A DNA stretch of 42,890 nucleotides from Desulfuromusa sp. (lineage in GTDB: Bacteria > Desulfobacterota > Desulfuromonadia > Desulfuromonadales > Geopsychrobacteraceae): contig JAOZOH010000009.1 of assembly GCA_029933365.1 (NCBI GenBank), positions 1 through 42,890 of the forward strand, in the 5' to 3' direction. Below are positions 9,301 to 16,878 of this stretch, in pieces (position 1 is the stretch's first letter; each line of letters starts with the position of its first letter). The position numbers were made by a program, and so were the translations under genes. A model generated the notes under the pieces. The model searched no databases. It saw nothing but the letters and a program-made list of their open reading frames with translations, and was not told the DNA's origin.

Positions 9301-11149
9301 GCTTAATTTGTTTAAATGGCAAACTACTGGTCGTATTGGGCTTAATAGCAAAACTCTTGATAAAAACCTGCTCGGAATCGACTTCAAGATCCGAATCAAT
9401 CTCGTGCAGGACACAAAGATCCAGGTTTTGTAAAAAGGGCATTAAATCGTTCAAATAACTGCGACTGAAGCTATAATACTGAAGTCGATAGTAATCATCC
9501 TCTTCGTGAAAGGGACCCCATAAATCGAATGCATCACGCCGATCATGCAGTAGCCGCTCAATATTATGGACATCCCGCACAGCAAAACGAGGATGGGTCC
9601 GAGCTCGATAATCTTTGTTGAAGGCTTTACTGTAGCGCTCCCAGGTTGAAAAAGAGTCGTCAGCACGGTCTTTTTCAAGGAGTGCCCTGAATTTTAATTT
9701 CCACGGCATGGTGACGCGTGTTAGACCCTGTTCCAACTGAACAAGATCAATCTTCACCTCTTTCTTCTCTAATTGCATATTGACATGCAAGCTCAAGTAA
9801 TCAGAAGCAAGGTGAATCAATCGAGATTCAACAGATATAGCTCTAAAGTAGCGCCTTAAATAAATCTCCATCCGCTCAATATGTTCAGGCAGATAATATT
9901 CATTCGGCATAATCAACATCAATGTCAGAGACGTTTCTGCTGCGCTTGGAGCAGCGACAACCTTAACTCCCGCTTGACGGTGCATCTGCGTAAACGAACG
10001 TAACATGCGCCGCAGTTCTGCATCACCCATTAAGAACAATTCAATTTTTGGGAAACTGTTGATAATCTGGATGACCTTACGATAATCATGACAGCCAGGA
10101 GGGATGTTTAGTTGCTTCTGCGTCAATTCAATCCTTTGTCGCAAAGCCGGGATTGTAAAAACATTTTCATCTATGCTTTTTTGTGTATAAAACCCCCAGA
10201 AACAATGTTCACAATATCGGCCATCAGCCAACTCTTCACGTAGGCCAATATAAGTTAATCGTTCAAAACGGTGCAGCGGACAACGGAATTCAGTCTGTTC
10301 AAGATCAACACTTTTCCCATGACCCAAGAGTGGAAAAACTTTTTCAGGAGTCAAAGAGATTGGTTGTGCATCCTTATAAAAAGCCCGATCATAAAATTGG
10401 TTCAGCCCTAAAGATGAACCTTTTTCTTCAAAAAAACCTGTTGCATCAGCATCTTTGGCATAGGTGTAACTGCGCGTTGCAACAGGAATAAAGTTCTCCT
10501 GTTGTAACCAATCGTACAGATCCTGGTATTGGCTCAAACCATCAATCTCACCAAGGTCAGCTATCTTCTGTAACATGGCTGGTCGATCTTGCTGGATTAG
10601 AACGGCAGAAGATATAATCGTTGTGATCGCCTGCTCTAGATCTTCAACTTTGTGATCAGGAAAGCGATCCAATTCCATCCACACAAACGATTCCTGAGGT
10701 AGAGTATCGTCCCCTTCAGAAACTTGCTGCAGTACGTTGTTTTCGCGCACAACGGAAAGAATCGGATGGCAAATCACCCGAAAATGATATGACCGGCGGT
10801 GCAAGTACTCTTGAAGTGAAAAAAAGATATGATTAGCGTCGGGAGCATTGGTAAAAAGGTAATAATGACCGGGTGTTTCTTGCGCCTGCAATTTAACATT
10901 AATCTCATCATGACTACGTTGAGAAAGAAATTTACTGGCCTGAAGCAGGTTTTTCACAAGCTCAGGTAGGGAAAGTGGAGATAAAAAATTCTCCGGGATC
11001 TCTTGCCGCAAGATATTTGCCAAATCCAGACAAGCAGGAAAACCTGCCGTCTGACCCTGTCGGATCAACTCCTGTTCAATTTTTTCAGGTTGAAAAAGTT
11101 GATCTCGTTCCTCTGACGATCGACCACCACGGGCCACAGTCACCTTCAT
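6383..11149 (-). CDS. gdhB: NAD-specific glutamate dehydrogenase, large (180-kDa) type
   Basis: This cytoplasmic enzyme deaminates glutamate to 2-oxoglutarate with NAD and usually works in glutamate breakdown. At 1588 residues it matches the bacterial large GDH class, with long N- and C-terminal regulatory regions around a catalytic core. The core shows KVARGGIRWSDRPDDFRTE, the lysine-containing VPEGSKGGFV, and the Rossmann-side GIGDMSGDVFGNGM. The start ATG follows a GGGAG Shine-Dalgarno. A sigma70-like promoter is seen 80-105 bp upstream and a hairpin follows the stop, so it appears to be its own transcription unit. No frameshift is apparent across 4.7 kb. Confidence 0.95.
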   Translation of the reverse strand: MKVTVARGGRSSEERDQLFQPEKIEQELIRQGQTAGFPACLDLANILRQEIPENFLSPLSLPELVKNLLQASKFLSQRSHDEINVKLQAQETPGHYYLFTNAPDANHIFFSLQEYLHRRSYHFRVICHPILSVVRENNVLQQVSEGDDTLPQESFVWMELDRFPDHKVEDLEQAITTIISSAVLIQQDRPAMLQKIADLGEIDGLSQYQDLYDWLQQENFIPVATRSYTYAKDADATGFFEEKGSSLGLNQFYDRAFYKDAQPISLTPEKVFPLLGHGKSVDLEQTEFRCPLHRFERLTYIGLREELADGRYCEHCFWGFYTQKSIDENVFTIPALRQRIELTQKQLNIPPGCHDYRKVIQIINSFPKIELFLMGDAELRRMLRSFTQMHRQAGVKVVAAPSAAETSLTLMLIMPNEYYLPEHIERMEIYLRRYFRAISVESRLIHLASDYLSLHVNMQLEKKEVKIDLVQLEQGLTRVTMPWKLKFRALLEKDRADDSFSTWERYSKAFNKDYRARTHPRFAVRDVHNIERLLHDRRDAFDLWGPFHEEDDYYRLQYYSFSRSYLNDLMPFLQNLDLCVLHEIDSDLEVDSEQVFIKSFAIKPNTTSSLPFKQIKPLLLDTLLALQNNEVENDYLHRLQPLTGLSWREIDVFRGYRSYSFQLGSPFTKKRVADALVNNAKVAHLLYRYFEGRFKPDEKLADPMTRELEVLSPIRQELVTALEVVSDPNEDKILRTLFNLIDSTIRTNFFLRYQLDDYFFSFKVNTLGVIDMPSPRPLYEVYVHSAKMEGLHLRGGKVARGGIRWSDRPDDFRTEILGLVKAQMAKNAVIVPEGSKGGFVTKLSSPDRDKMGEIVKDAYQTLMRGLLDLTDNRVGDDIVQPQGIITYDDLDPYLVVAADKGTAHLPDAANAVSESYGFWLGDAFASGGSHGFDHKALGITARGAWESVKRSFREIGHDIQTKPFTVVGIGDMSGDVFGNGMMLSRQTKLLAAFDHRHIFLDPDPDPESSCTERERLFKLPRSSWEDYNTDLISDGGGVFSRQLKEIPLSAQVAEWLGVRQGSIDVPGLIKLLLTAEVDLLWNGGIGTYVKASSQSNEDAGDRANDAVRIDGTEVRAKVVGEGGNLGLTQLGRIEYAINGGRVNTDAIDNSAGVDTSDHEVNLKILLRLLRHEGHIKNLDDGYALLDEMEETVCQDVLANNYTQTLSLSLDEIRCGEDVEPHLELMDRLGRSGLLDRRGEFLPSRKEVAARQPNRLVRPELSVLLAYSKMFLFKALLDSELPQNKVVSQLLFDYFPQQAIDRYRDSLLRHPLAKEISATILTNRVIDQAGSTFLQTISRMTGSSQVVIANAYLIFDNLLNGHKLRQAVFALDNKVPAGQQYNLLLKLENLLSFFCSYALSNSMEIPSSEQDLERISLQLKQYAELLPKVLPAESWQKCEHLQSQLQKDGLSKEIAHMYAVLDFLADFLPLICMVESSGQNLEQLARIKVLVDEKVDSAAIYKLLEKVSVVDSWDRRARESLISSLHSVNIRIVQQVALEAVDTPQNFFSKRRQKMRAFEGLRQSLINEVPRNFHPFTVLLRSLESLLPG

Positions 11150-11229
11150 GTTTGTCTCCCTAATACACCAAAAAGGGGTAAGATTACATGCTCAACCACA
11201 GATAGAATTATCGGTAGCAGCACTTCTGA

Positions 11230-11258
11230 AGAATAAACCACGTTTTGCCAGTTATCAA
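11230..11258 (-). promoter_or_regulatory. Putative sigma70 promoter of gdhB
   Basis: On the minus strand a -35 TTGATA (11253-11258) and -10 TATTCT (11230-11235) are separated by 17 bp. It lies between rsmA and gdhB and points at gdhB, leaving a leader of about 75 bases. Confidence 0.55.
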
Positions 11259-11275
11259 GCATGTTTTATAAATTT

Positions 11276-12070
11276 TTAATATTTTTTTTGGGCAAAAAGT
11301 TGGGTGAGGTCGGAAAAATTTTGCAGGGTTAACGTTTCACCACGACAACCTGGTGAAATCCTCGCCTGCTGAAGGGCAAAATCAATATCTTCTGCGACAA
11401 AACCACTGGCGAGAAGGCTATTGCGCAAAGTTTTACGTCGCTGCGTAAAAGCCCCTTTAACCAACTTCTTAAACAGGACTTCATCCGTCAGTGGAACCCG
11501 AGAAGTTGGTAACGGCTGAAAATTGAGGACTATCGAATCAACCTTTGGTGGAGGAGAAAATGCCCCCGGTTTAACCAGGGTAATTTTTTGGACATCAAAC
11601 CAGAGTTGGCAAAGAACCGACAAGATCCCATAATCTTTGCCACCGGGAGCTGCAACCAGTCGCTCCCCCACTTCACGTTGAAACATCAATACCATCTGTT
11701 GAAACAAATCGCGATGTTCAATCAAACGAAAAACAACCTGACTGGAAATATTATAAGGGAGGTTGGCAACTAAGACATAGGGGGGTTGATTGAGAAAATC
11801 TCGCCAAGGAAGTTTAAGCACATCTCCAGAATGGACAACCAAACGGGGATCTTTACGTGTTTCCAGTCGTGCAATTAAATCACGATCAATCTCCATCACC
11901 TCAACTTGAGCAGCTCGAGGCAACAGCTCATCAGTTAGCACCCCTAAGCCCGGACCGATTTCGACGACTCTCTGCTGTGGACCAAGTTGTGCGGTCGTTA
12001 TAATTCTGTCGATAACAGTACGATCATGGAGAAAGTGTTGACCGAAGCGTTTTTTAGTCTGGTAACTCAT
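11276..12070 (-). CDS. rsmA: 16S rRNA dimethyladenosine transferase RsmA (KsgA)
   Basis: RsmA dimethylates two adjacent adenosines near the 3' end of 16S rRNA in late 30S assembly, using S-adenosylmethionine. Its 264 residues fit the family. The SAM-binding motif is VEIGPGLGVLTDELL (residues about 36-50) and the catalytic motif IV is NLPYN, followed by ISSQVVFRLIE. The C-terminal helical domain has the typical FTQRRKTLRNSL. The start ATG overlaps the stop of the upstream DUF2062 gene by 4 bp (ATGA), so translation is coupled. Confidence 0.97.
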   Translation of the reverse strand: MSYQTKKRFGQHFLHDRTVIDRIITTAQLGPQQRVVEIGPGLGVLTDELLPRAAQVEVMEIDRDLIARLETRKDPRLVVHSGDVLKLPWRDFLNQPPYVLVANLPYNISSQVVFRLIEHRDLFQQMVLMFQREVGERLVAAPGGKDYGILSVLCQLWFDVQKITLVKPGAFSPPPKVDSIVLNFQPLPTSRVPLTDEVLFKKLVKGAFTQRRKTLRNSLLASGFVAEDIDFALQQARISPGCRGETLTLQNFSDLTQLFAQKKY

Positions 12071-12558
12071 TGATTATTATCCGGCAATTTACGTCTGCGG
12101 GGCCAACGCGGTATTTTCCACTGTTTCAAACTGGGAATCAGCCGAACGGTCATGGAATAACCGATGATTGCGATCGGTATCCCAAGAACCAGACTGCCAA
12201 GCAACAACGGCACCACAATATGTGCTCCCAACGACCAACTCAATTCAAAACCGGGGTGATTGGCAGCAAGCGGAGGCAGGCCTAACAACAACCGGCCGAC
12301 TCGATATTCCAAACCATAGATCAACGGAGCAGTAAAGGGATTGGTGATCCAGACCCCGACAAAGGCAGCAATTTTATTTTGCCGTAATAAAAATGCCAAC
12401 AGCAGTGCCAGGAAAATTTGGACACCAAAGGTGGGAGTAAAGCCGATAAACAGGCCAAGAGCCATGCCACGGGCAATAGCATCCGGTTCTGAACGAAGGC
12501 GCGCCAGTTGGATCACATTTAACTTAAACTGTCTAAAAAAACCCCAACGACGCCACAT
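12067..12558 (-). CDS. DUF2062 family membrane protein
   Basis: A 163-residue protein of the DUF2062 family, whose biochemical function is not known. Two or more hydrophobic segments are visible (about residues 33-60 and 110-130), with the family stretch GMALGLFIGFTPTFGVQ and the ITNPFTAPLIY motif. The C-terminus is basic (RWPRRRKL) and probably cytoplasmic. The gene sits between tsaD and rsmA in a tight minus-strand cluster, 12 bp from tsaD and overlapping rsmA by 4 bp. Confidence 0.88.
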   Translation of the reverse strand: MWRRWGFFRQFKLNVIQLARLRSEPDAIARGMALGLFIGFTPTFGVQIFLALLLAFLLRQNKIAAFVGVWITNPFTAPLIYGLEYRVGRLLLGLPPLAANHPGFELSWSLGAHIVVPLLLGSLVLGIPIAIIGYSMTVRLIPSLKQWKIPRWPRRRKLPDNNQ

Positions 12559-12570
12559 AAATATTCAACT

Positions 12571-13587
12571 TTAACGATAGGTAACCTGCTCCAACGGCCA
12601 GTTGGAAACAGCATTCAGATCAAGAGCTGAAGAAAGACCTTGAGATAAATAATAGTCCCCAGCTACCGCTAACATAGCGGCATTATCTGCGCACAGAATC
12701 GGTGTCGGGAAGAAAATATCGACACTATTTGAAGCGGTCAATTGCGCAAATTTTTTGCGTAAACCGGAGTTACAAGCAACACCACCTGCAACAACAATAC
12801 GATCTAAATTTTCAGACTCAGCAGCGCGCAAGGTTTTTTGGGTAATAACATCAATAACCGCTGTTTGAAAAGCATTGGAAATTTGCGCAATAGTTTTTGC
12901 ATCTAGGGCGGATTCAAGCCGTTGCAAATAATTAAGCACAGCTGTCTTCATCCCGGAAAAACTAAAATTAAAGTTATCTTTTTTCAGCATCGGCCGAGGA
13001 AACACAATCCCACCACCGTCACTTTCAGCTGCCAGCTTGTCAATGATCGGACCACCTGGATAACCAAGTCCCAGCATTTTAGCCACTTTATCAAAAGCCT
13101 CCCCTGCTGCATCATCAACCGTTCGACCAAGTAAACTATATTGACCAATCCCATCGACTCGATACAGATGGGTGTGCCCCCCGGACACGGCAACAGCAAG
13201 AAAGGGATAATCAACCTTTTCTTCCAGCTGAATGGCCTGAATATGCCCCTCGATATGGTGTACACCTATTAGCGGGATATTAAGTGCGTAAGCATAAGCC
13301 TTGGCAAACGACACTCCTACCAGGAGAGCGCCGACCAAACCAGGGCCGCGCGTCACCACAACTCCTTCTAAATCGTTCTGCTTAACCCCCGCCTCACTTA
13401 GGGCTTCCTCAACCAGGGGATTGATCACCTCAAGATGGCGCCGCGATGCCAGTTCCGGCACCACCCCACCATAGACGGTATGAAGATCAACCTGGGATGA
13501 AATCAAGTTGGACAACACCTGCCGACCATCACGAACAACCGCCGCTGCCGTTTCGTCACATGAGCTTTCAAGGGCTAATAATAACAT
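12571..13587 (-). CDS. tsaD: tRNA t6A37 threonylcarbamoyltransferase TsaD
   Basis: TsaD transfers the threonylcarbamoyl group to A37 of ANN-decoding tRNAs, with TsaB and TsaE. At 338 residues it is full length. The iron-binding histidines are in VHHIEGH, and the ASKHA-fold motifs ESSCDETAAAV (N-terminus), SGGHTHLY and GGVACNSGLR are clear. TsaB and TsaE are not in this window. t6A37 is the substrate of MtaB, encoded at 23445-24740. It lies between phoH-like and DUF2062 genes on the minus strand. Confidence 0.97.
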   Translation of the reverse strand: MLLLALESSCDETAAAVVRDGRQVLSNLISSQVDLHTVYGGVVPELASRRHLEVINPLVEEALSEAGVKQNDLEGVVVTRGPGLVGALLVGVSFAKAYAYALNIPLIGVHHIEGHIQAIQLEEKVDYPFLAVAVSGGHTHLYRVDGIGQYSLLGRTVDDAAGEAFDKVAKMLGLGYPGGPIIDKLAAESDGGGIVFPRPMLKKDNFNFSFSGMKTAVLNYLQRLESALDAKTIAQISNAFQTAVIDVITQKTLRAAESENLDRIVVAGGVACNSGLRKKFAQLTASNSVDIFFPTPILCADNAAMLAVAGDYYLSQGLSSALDLNAVSNWPLEQVTYR

Positions 13588-13653
13588 TATTTATTAATCA
13601 CAATAACTAAAGTGATATTTCACAAAAAAATGCGCAGATGAGTACAGTTCATC

Positions 13654-14970
13654 CTACAGGAGATTAGCGGCCAGCTCAGCTAGCAAAGAACGTTCCCCTT
13701 TAGTCAAGGTGGTATGACCGGTTATTTCTTGACCTTTTAAACGCTCAACAGAAAATGATAAACCATTACTAGCCGAATCGACGTAAGGGTTATCAATCTG
13801 GTACGGATCGCCAGTCAGAATAATTTTAGTTCCCTCCCCCGCTCGGGTAATAATCGTTTTGATTTCGTGCGGGGTCAGATTCTGGGCTTCATCAACAATC
13901 ATATATTGCTTGGGAATAGAACGGCCACGGATATAAGTTAAAGGCTCAATCTCCATCAAACCCAGATCAATCAGTTCTCGATAACCACGTTTTCGGTTAC
14001 CACCCTCATCATAAGAGGACAATAACAGCTCAACATTATCAAAGATGGGCTGCATCCACGGTGCCAACTTATCCTCAATATCCCCGGGTAAAAAACCCAG
14101 ATCACGCCCCATGGGATAAACAGGACGGGAAACCAGTAAGCGATGATAGGCGTTTTCATCTGCTGTCTTAACTAGACCTGCGGCAATCGCCAGTAAGGTT
14201 TTACCCGTTCCAGCTTTACCCACCAGAGAAACCAGCTGAATATCATCATTCAACAACAGATCAAAAGCAAACTGCTGTTCACGATTACGGGGATGAATCC
14301 CCCAAACACCTTCCTTCGGCACTTTGATCAAGCCAACTACTTCCTGTTTGGTTGCGTCATAACGGCCAAGTGCTGAATGGGAGGGATTCGTTTCATCCAC
14401 CAGAGTCAAACCTTGATTAGCAAAATAGTCGCCTGCAATTACCAGCGAGCCCTGGGCATAAAATTGATCAATCTGATCTTTAGGCAGAAGGAGCTCACCG
14501 GTGCCGGTATAGAGATCCTCAATCGGAACTTTATCACTCTGATAATCGACAGCACACATACCGATCGTATCGGCTTTGATCCGCAGGTTTATATCTTTGG
14601 TAACGAAGAAAACAGTCCCTTCAGGCAGGCTTTCCTGTAAATCCCATGCGACCGCCAGAATCCGGTTATCGCCACGATCATTTCGCAGTTCCGGAGGTAA
14701 TTTCTGCAAGAACTCCTGTTTATAAATAGCGACCTTAAGCAACCCACCGTTTTCTAAAGAAACCCCTTCAACCAGCTTGGCTTGCGCACGAAACCCATCA
14801 ATCATTCGTGAAATCTGACGTGCATTACGTCCTGTTTCACTCTGATCCTTTTTGAATCGGTCAATCTCTTCAATCACCGTTAATGGCAGTATCACCGTAT
14901 TCTCAGCAAACTTGAATATGGCTTGCGGATCGTGCAGCAAAACATTTGTGTCCAGTATGTAGTTTTTCAT
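13654..14970 (-). CDS. PhoH family protein with N-terminal PIN domain (PhoH2-type)
   Basis: A 438-residue fusion of a PIN ribonuclease domain (residues 1 to about 140; acidic residues in ILDTNVLLHD, EEIDRFK and AVAWD) and a PhoH ATPase domain (Walker A VGKAGTGKTLLA, Walker B YMIVDEAQNLT, followed by LTGDPYQID). In the studied PhoH2 proteins this pairing gives ATP-dependent RNA unwinding and cleavage. The start ATG follows AAGGA at about 10 bp. It heads the phoH-tsaD-DUF2062-rsmA series, with a gap of about 66 bp before tsaD. Confidence 0.93.
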   Translation of the reverse strand: MKNYILDTNVLLHDPQAIFKFAENTVILPLTVIEEIDRFKKDQSETGRNARQISRMIDGFRAQAKLVEGVSLENGGLLKVAIYKQEFLQKLPPELRNDRGDNRILAVAWDLQESLPEGTVFFVTKDINLRIKADTIGMCAVDYQSDKVPIEDLYTGTGELLLPKDQIDQFYAQGSLVIAGDYFANQGLTLVDETNPSHSALGRYDATKQEVVGLIKVPKEGVWGIHPRNREQQFAFDLLLNDDIQLVSLVGKAGTGKTLLAIAAGLVKTADENAYHRLLVSRPVYPMGRDLGFLPGDIEDKLAPWMQPIFDNVELLLSSYDEGGNRKRGYRELIDLGLMEIEPLTYIRGRSIPKQYMIVDEAQNLTPHEIKTIITRAGEGTKIILTGDPYQIDNPYVDSASNGLSFSVERLKGQEITGHTTLTKGERSLLAELAANLL

Positions 14971-15020
14971 CTGCTCATTATCCTTAGCTACGCTGTTTGC
15001 AGCAATTACATGACAAATCT

Positions 15021-15123
15021 TCAGTTCTGCCAGCTGTTTTTTTGAATAGCTTGCAGAAAACGGTCAATTTCGGCCTCTATGGTAAAGTATCCTGGAGTAA
15101 CGCGCAACACATTCATAACCACC
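15021..15123 (-). pseudogene. C-terminal fragment of a class V aminotransferase/cysteine desulfurase-like gene
   Basis: The minus strand reads LRVTPGYFTIEAEIDRFLQ near its end and then a TGA at 15021-15023. The RVTPGYF..E.EIDRFL pattern is the usual C-terminus of class V aminotransferases (cysteine desulfurase/selenocysteine lyase group). The frame is cut at 15123 by the IS and continues in frame on the other side at 16482. The rest of the gene is missing, so the remnant was probably already broken before the IS landed. Confidence 0.6.
15108..15123. repeat. Left copy of the 16-bp target site duplication of the IS
   Basis: CACATTCATAACCACC occurs here and again at 16467-16482, directly bordering both IS ends. 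The base 5' of each copy is also A, so a 17-bp match is visible; I assign the extra A on the right side to the IS end so that both ends read TGTT. Confidence 0.9.
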
Positions 15124-15200
15124 TGTTGGTAACACGTAAACTGTCCGGGTTTGTAGCACAACATCTGTCCGGTTCATAATTCTCCGATCAGGAGGAGATT

Positions 15201-16376
15201 ATGAGACCGACAGAACTGCTACAGGAGATCCGAAAAATGCGATTTGAAGAGAGTTTCAGCATTTGGACCGAAGGACGTATTACTCAAGAAGAAGCAGCAC
15301 GTATGCTCAATGTTTCATCACGAACTTTCCGCCGTTATGTTGATCGTTATCATAATAATGGCCTGGATGGACTGCTTGATAAGAGACTCACTCAGGTTTC
15401 ATCCCGTAAAGCTCCCGTGGATGAAGTCATGGCCCTGGTTGACCGCTACAAAAAACGTTACCACGGCTGGACAGGAAAACATTTCCATACCTGGTACCGG
15501 CGAGAAGGAGGAACACGCAGTTATTCCTGGGTGAAGAACACGCTTCAGGAAAGGGGCTGCCTCAAAAAAGCTCCCAAGCGTGGAGCTCACCGGAAACGCC
15601 GTGAACGCGCTGCGATGGCAGGTATGCTGATTCATCAAGATGGAAGCACCCATGAATGGGTTCCAAATCAGAAGTGGGATCTGATTGTCACGATGGATGA
15701 TGCGACCAGTGAGCACTACAACATGTTCTTTGTCGATGAAGAAGGAACACGCAGCAGCATGCTGGGAGTCAAAAAGTTGATTGAACAGCGAGGCCTTTTC
15801 TGTTCATTTTATAGTGATCGTGGCACCCATTACTGGCATACACCCGAAGCTGGAGGTAAAGTTGATAAAAACAACCCAACCCAGTTCGGGCGTGCACTGA
15901 AGCAACTGGGTATTGAGATGATTGCTGCTTATTCTCCCCAGGCACGGGGTCGGAGTGAGCGCGTGTTCTCCACCCACCAGAGTCGCTTGGTGAAGGAATT
16001 AGCTCTGTACAACATCACGACCATGGTAGAAGCCAATCGTTATATTGAAGAGACCTATTTGCCAGCCTATAATCAGGAATTCATGTATCGACCAGCCATA
16101 CCGGAAAGTGCGTTCATCCCCTGGATAGGCAACAATCTTGATGATATTTTTTGCGAACACTATTCACGGACGGTCGGTCGAGATAACTGCGTCAGCTTTG
16201 AACGCCTTATTTTACAGATTCCAGCCAATGACTACCGTTGCAACTACATAAAAGCTCGCGTCAGAGTCCATCGCTATCTTGACGGGACACTGGCCATCTT
16301 CCATGGACCAAAAAAATTGGCAAACTACAGCCAACAGGGAGAATTACTTGTTCAAAAACAAGCCCAAAATCAATAA
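15201..16376 (+). CDS. DDE transposase of the IS1202/ISNCY-like element
   Basis: A 391-residue transposase, intact. A helix-turn-helix occupies about residues 16-60 (RITQEEAARMLNVSSRTFRR). The rve-type catalytic core shows D147 (HQDGSTHEW), D206 (YSDRGTHYW) and E253 (PQARGRSERVF), consistent with the DDE triad. The C-terminal part (from about 310) is the small beta-domain often seen in this group. The start ATG follows a strong AGGAGG at 5-8 bp. The gene has no frameshift, so the element may still be active. Confidence 0.92.
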   Translation: MRPTELLQEIRKMRFEESFSIWTEGRITQEEAARMLNVSSRTFRRYVDRYHNNGLDGLLDKRLTQVSSRKAPVDEVMALVDRYKKRYHGWTGKHFHTWYRREGGTRSYSWVKNTLQERGCLKKAPKRGAHRKRRERAAMAGMLIHQDGSTHEWVPNQKWDLIVTMDDATSEHYNMFFVDEEGTRSSMLGVKKLIEQRGLFCSFYSDRGTHYWHTPEAGGKVDKNNPTQFGRALKQLGIEMIAAYSPQARGRSERVFSTHQSRLVKELALYNITTMVEANRYIEETYLPAYNQEFMYRPAIPESAFIPWIGNNLDDIFCEHYSRTVGRDNCVSFERLILQIPANDYRCNYIKARVRVHRYLDGTLAIFHGPKKLANYSQQGELLVQKQAQNQ

Positions 16377-16390
16377 AAACTATCCTGAGA

Positions 16391-16417
16391 CATTCTCCAC
16401 CCTAACGGTGGAGAATG
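16391..16417 (+). terminator. Hairpin downstream of the transposase gene
   Basis: A perfect 11-bp stem CATTCTCCACC / GGTGGAGAATG with a CTAAC loop lies 15 bp after the transposase stop, inside the IS. There is no T-tract, so it may be a weak terminator or part of the IS end structure. Confidence 0.5.
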
Positions 16418-16466
16418 TGGACAATTCATTTGTTACAAAACCGGACAATTCTATTTGTTGCTAACA

Positions 16467-16482
16467 CACATTCATAACCACC
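16467..16482. repeat. Right copy of the 16-bp target site duplication of the IS
   Basis: Identical to 15108-15123 (CACATTCATAACCACC). Confidence 0.9.
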
Positions 16483-16580
16483 AGATAAACCGGCTCAGAC
16501 TTGGGGGCATTATCAAGACAAACTGGTTTAATTGTTGATAGAAGATTATCCAAATTCTGATCCAAGGTGTGGCAGAATAC
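16467..16580 (-). pseudogene. Upstream part of the gene remnant split by the IS
   Basis: On the minus strand, 38 codons are open from just after a TGA (16581-16583) to the IS boundary and join in frame (…EPVYLVVMNV then LRVTPGYF…) to the fragment at 15021-15123 once the IS and one repeat are removed. This part does not itself resemble the conserved region expected just before the aminotransferase C-terminus, so it may be eroded or partly chance sequence. Confidence 0.35.
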
Positions 16581-16583
16581 TCA

Positions 16584-16731
16584 ATATTCAGAGCGGCAAC
16601 AAGCAAAACTCACCGGGACAGAAAAAGAGTGTTTCCTGTTCAAAGATAGGACAAAGATCTTTACCCAATATTTATTAAATTCCACACCAGTTTATTTTTT
16701 TCATTAATCAGCAATTTAATATTTTTTCAAC
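16584..16731. other. Intergenic region between gene remnant and nrdJ promoter
   Basis: No gene was recognised in this AT-rich stretch. No cobalamin riboswitch signature was seen, although the downstream enzyme needs B12. Confidence 0.5.
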
Positions 16732-16762
16732 TTGACAGGCACTAGATGTAGTGGTCTATATT
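16732..16762 (+). promoter_or_regulatory. Putative nrdJ promoter
   Basis: A consensus -35 TTGACA (16732-16737) is followed by TATATT (16757-16762; spacer 19) or TCTATA (16755-16760; spacer 17). The first NrdR box lies in the spacer. Confidence 0.55.
16739..16754 (+). promoter_or_regulatory. NrdR box 1
   Basis: GCACTAGATGTAGTGG is a near-palindrome matching the NrdR consensus acaCwAtATaTwGtgt at the core positions. It lies between the -35 and -10 elements, so bound NrdR would block the promoter. Confidence 0.75.
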
Positions 16763-16768
16763 CACGAC

Positions 16769-16784
16769 CCACACAATATAGTGT
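16769..16784 (+). promoter_or_regulatory. NrdR box 2
   Basis: CCACACAATATAGTGT matches the NrdR consensus with few mismatches and lies 30 bp (three helical turns) from box 1, the usual tandem arrangement. It covers the expected transcription start. Confidence 0.75.
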
Positions 16785-16878
16785 CAACAAATGCAATTTA
16801 ATTATATTTTCAAAACTGACTACGTAATCTTTTGTTTGAAATCAGATAGATAGAAATACGTAACGAGAGGATTCACAA

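Larger units (their letters stand above)
15124..16466 (+). mobile_element. Complete insertion sequence, IS1202/ISNCY-like, 1343 bp
   Basis: The ends are imperfect inverted repeats: left TGTTGGTAACA, right (complement) TGTTAGCAACA. Each end also carries two TGTCC(GG) blocks at similar spacing (left near 15142 and 15166; right near 16420 and 16442), probably transposase binding sites. One intact DDE transposase gene fills the element. It is bordered by perfect 16-bp target duplications, and the frame of the interrupted remnant gene is restored by removing it, both signs of recent, precise insertion. Long duplications of this size are, to my recollection, a feature of one subgroup of the IS1202 family. 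Confidence 0.9.

Noticed and set aside
16584..16878. Cobalamin riboswitch in front of nrdJ
   Set aside because: No B12-box-like sequence or matching fold was found; NrdR boxes explain the control better.
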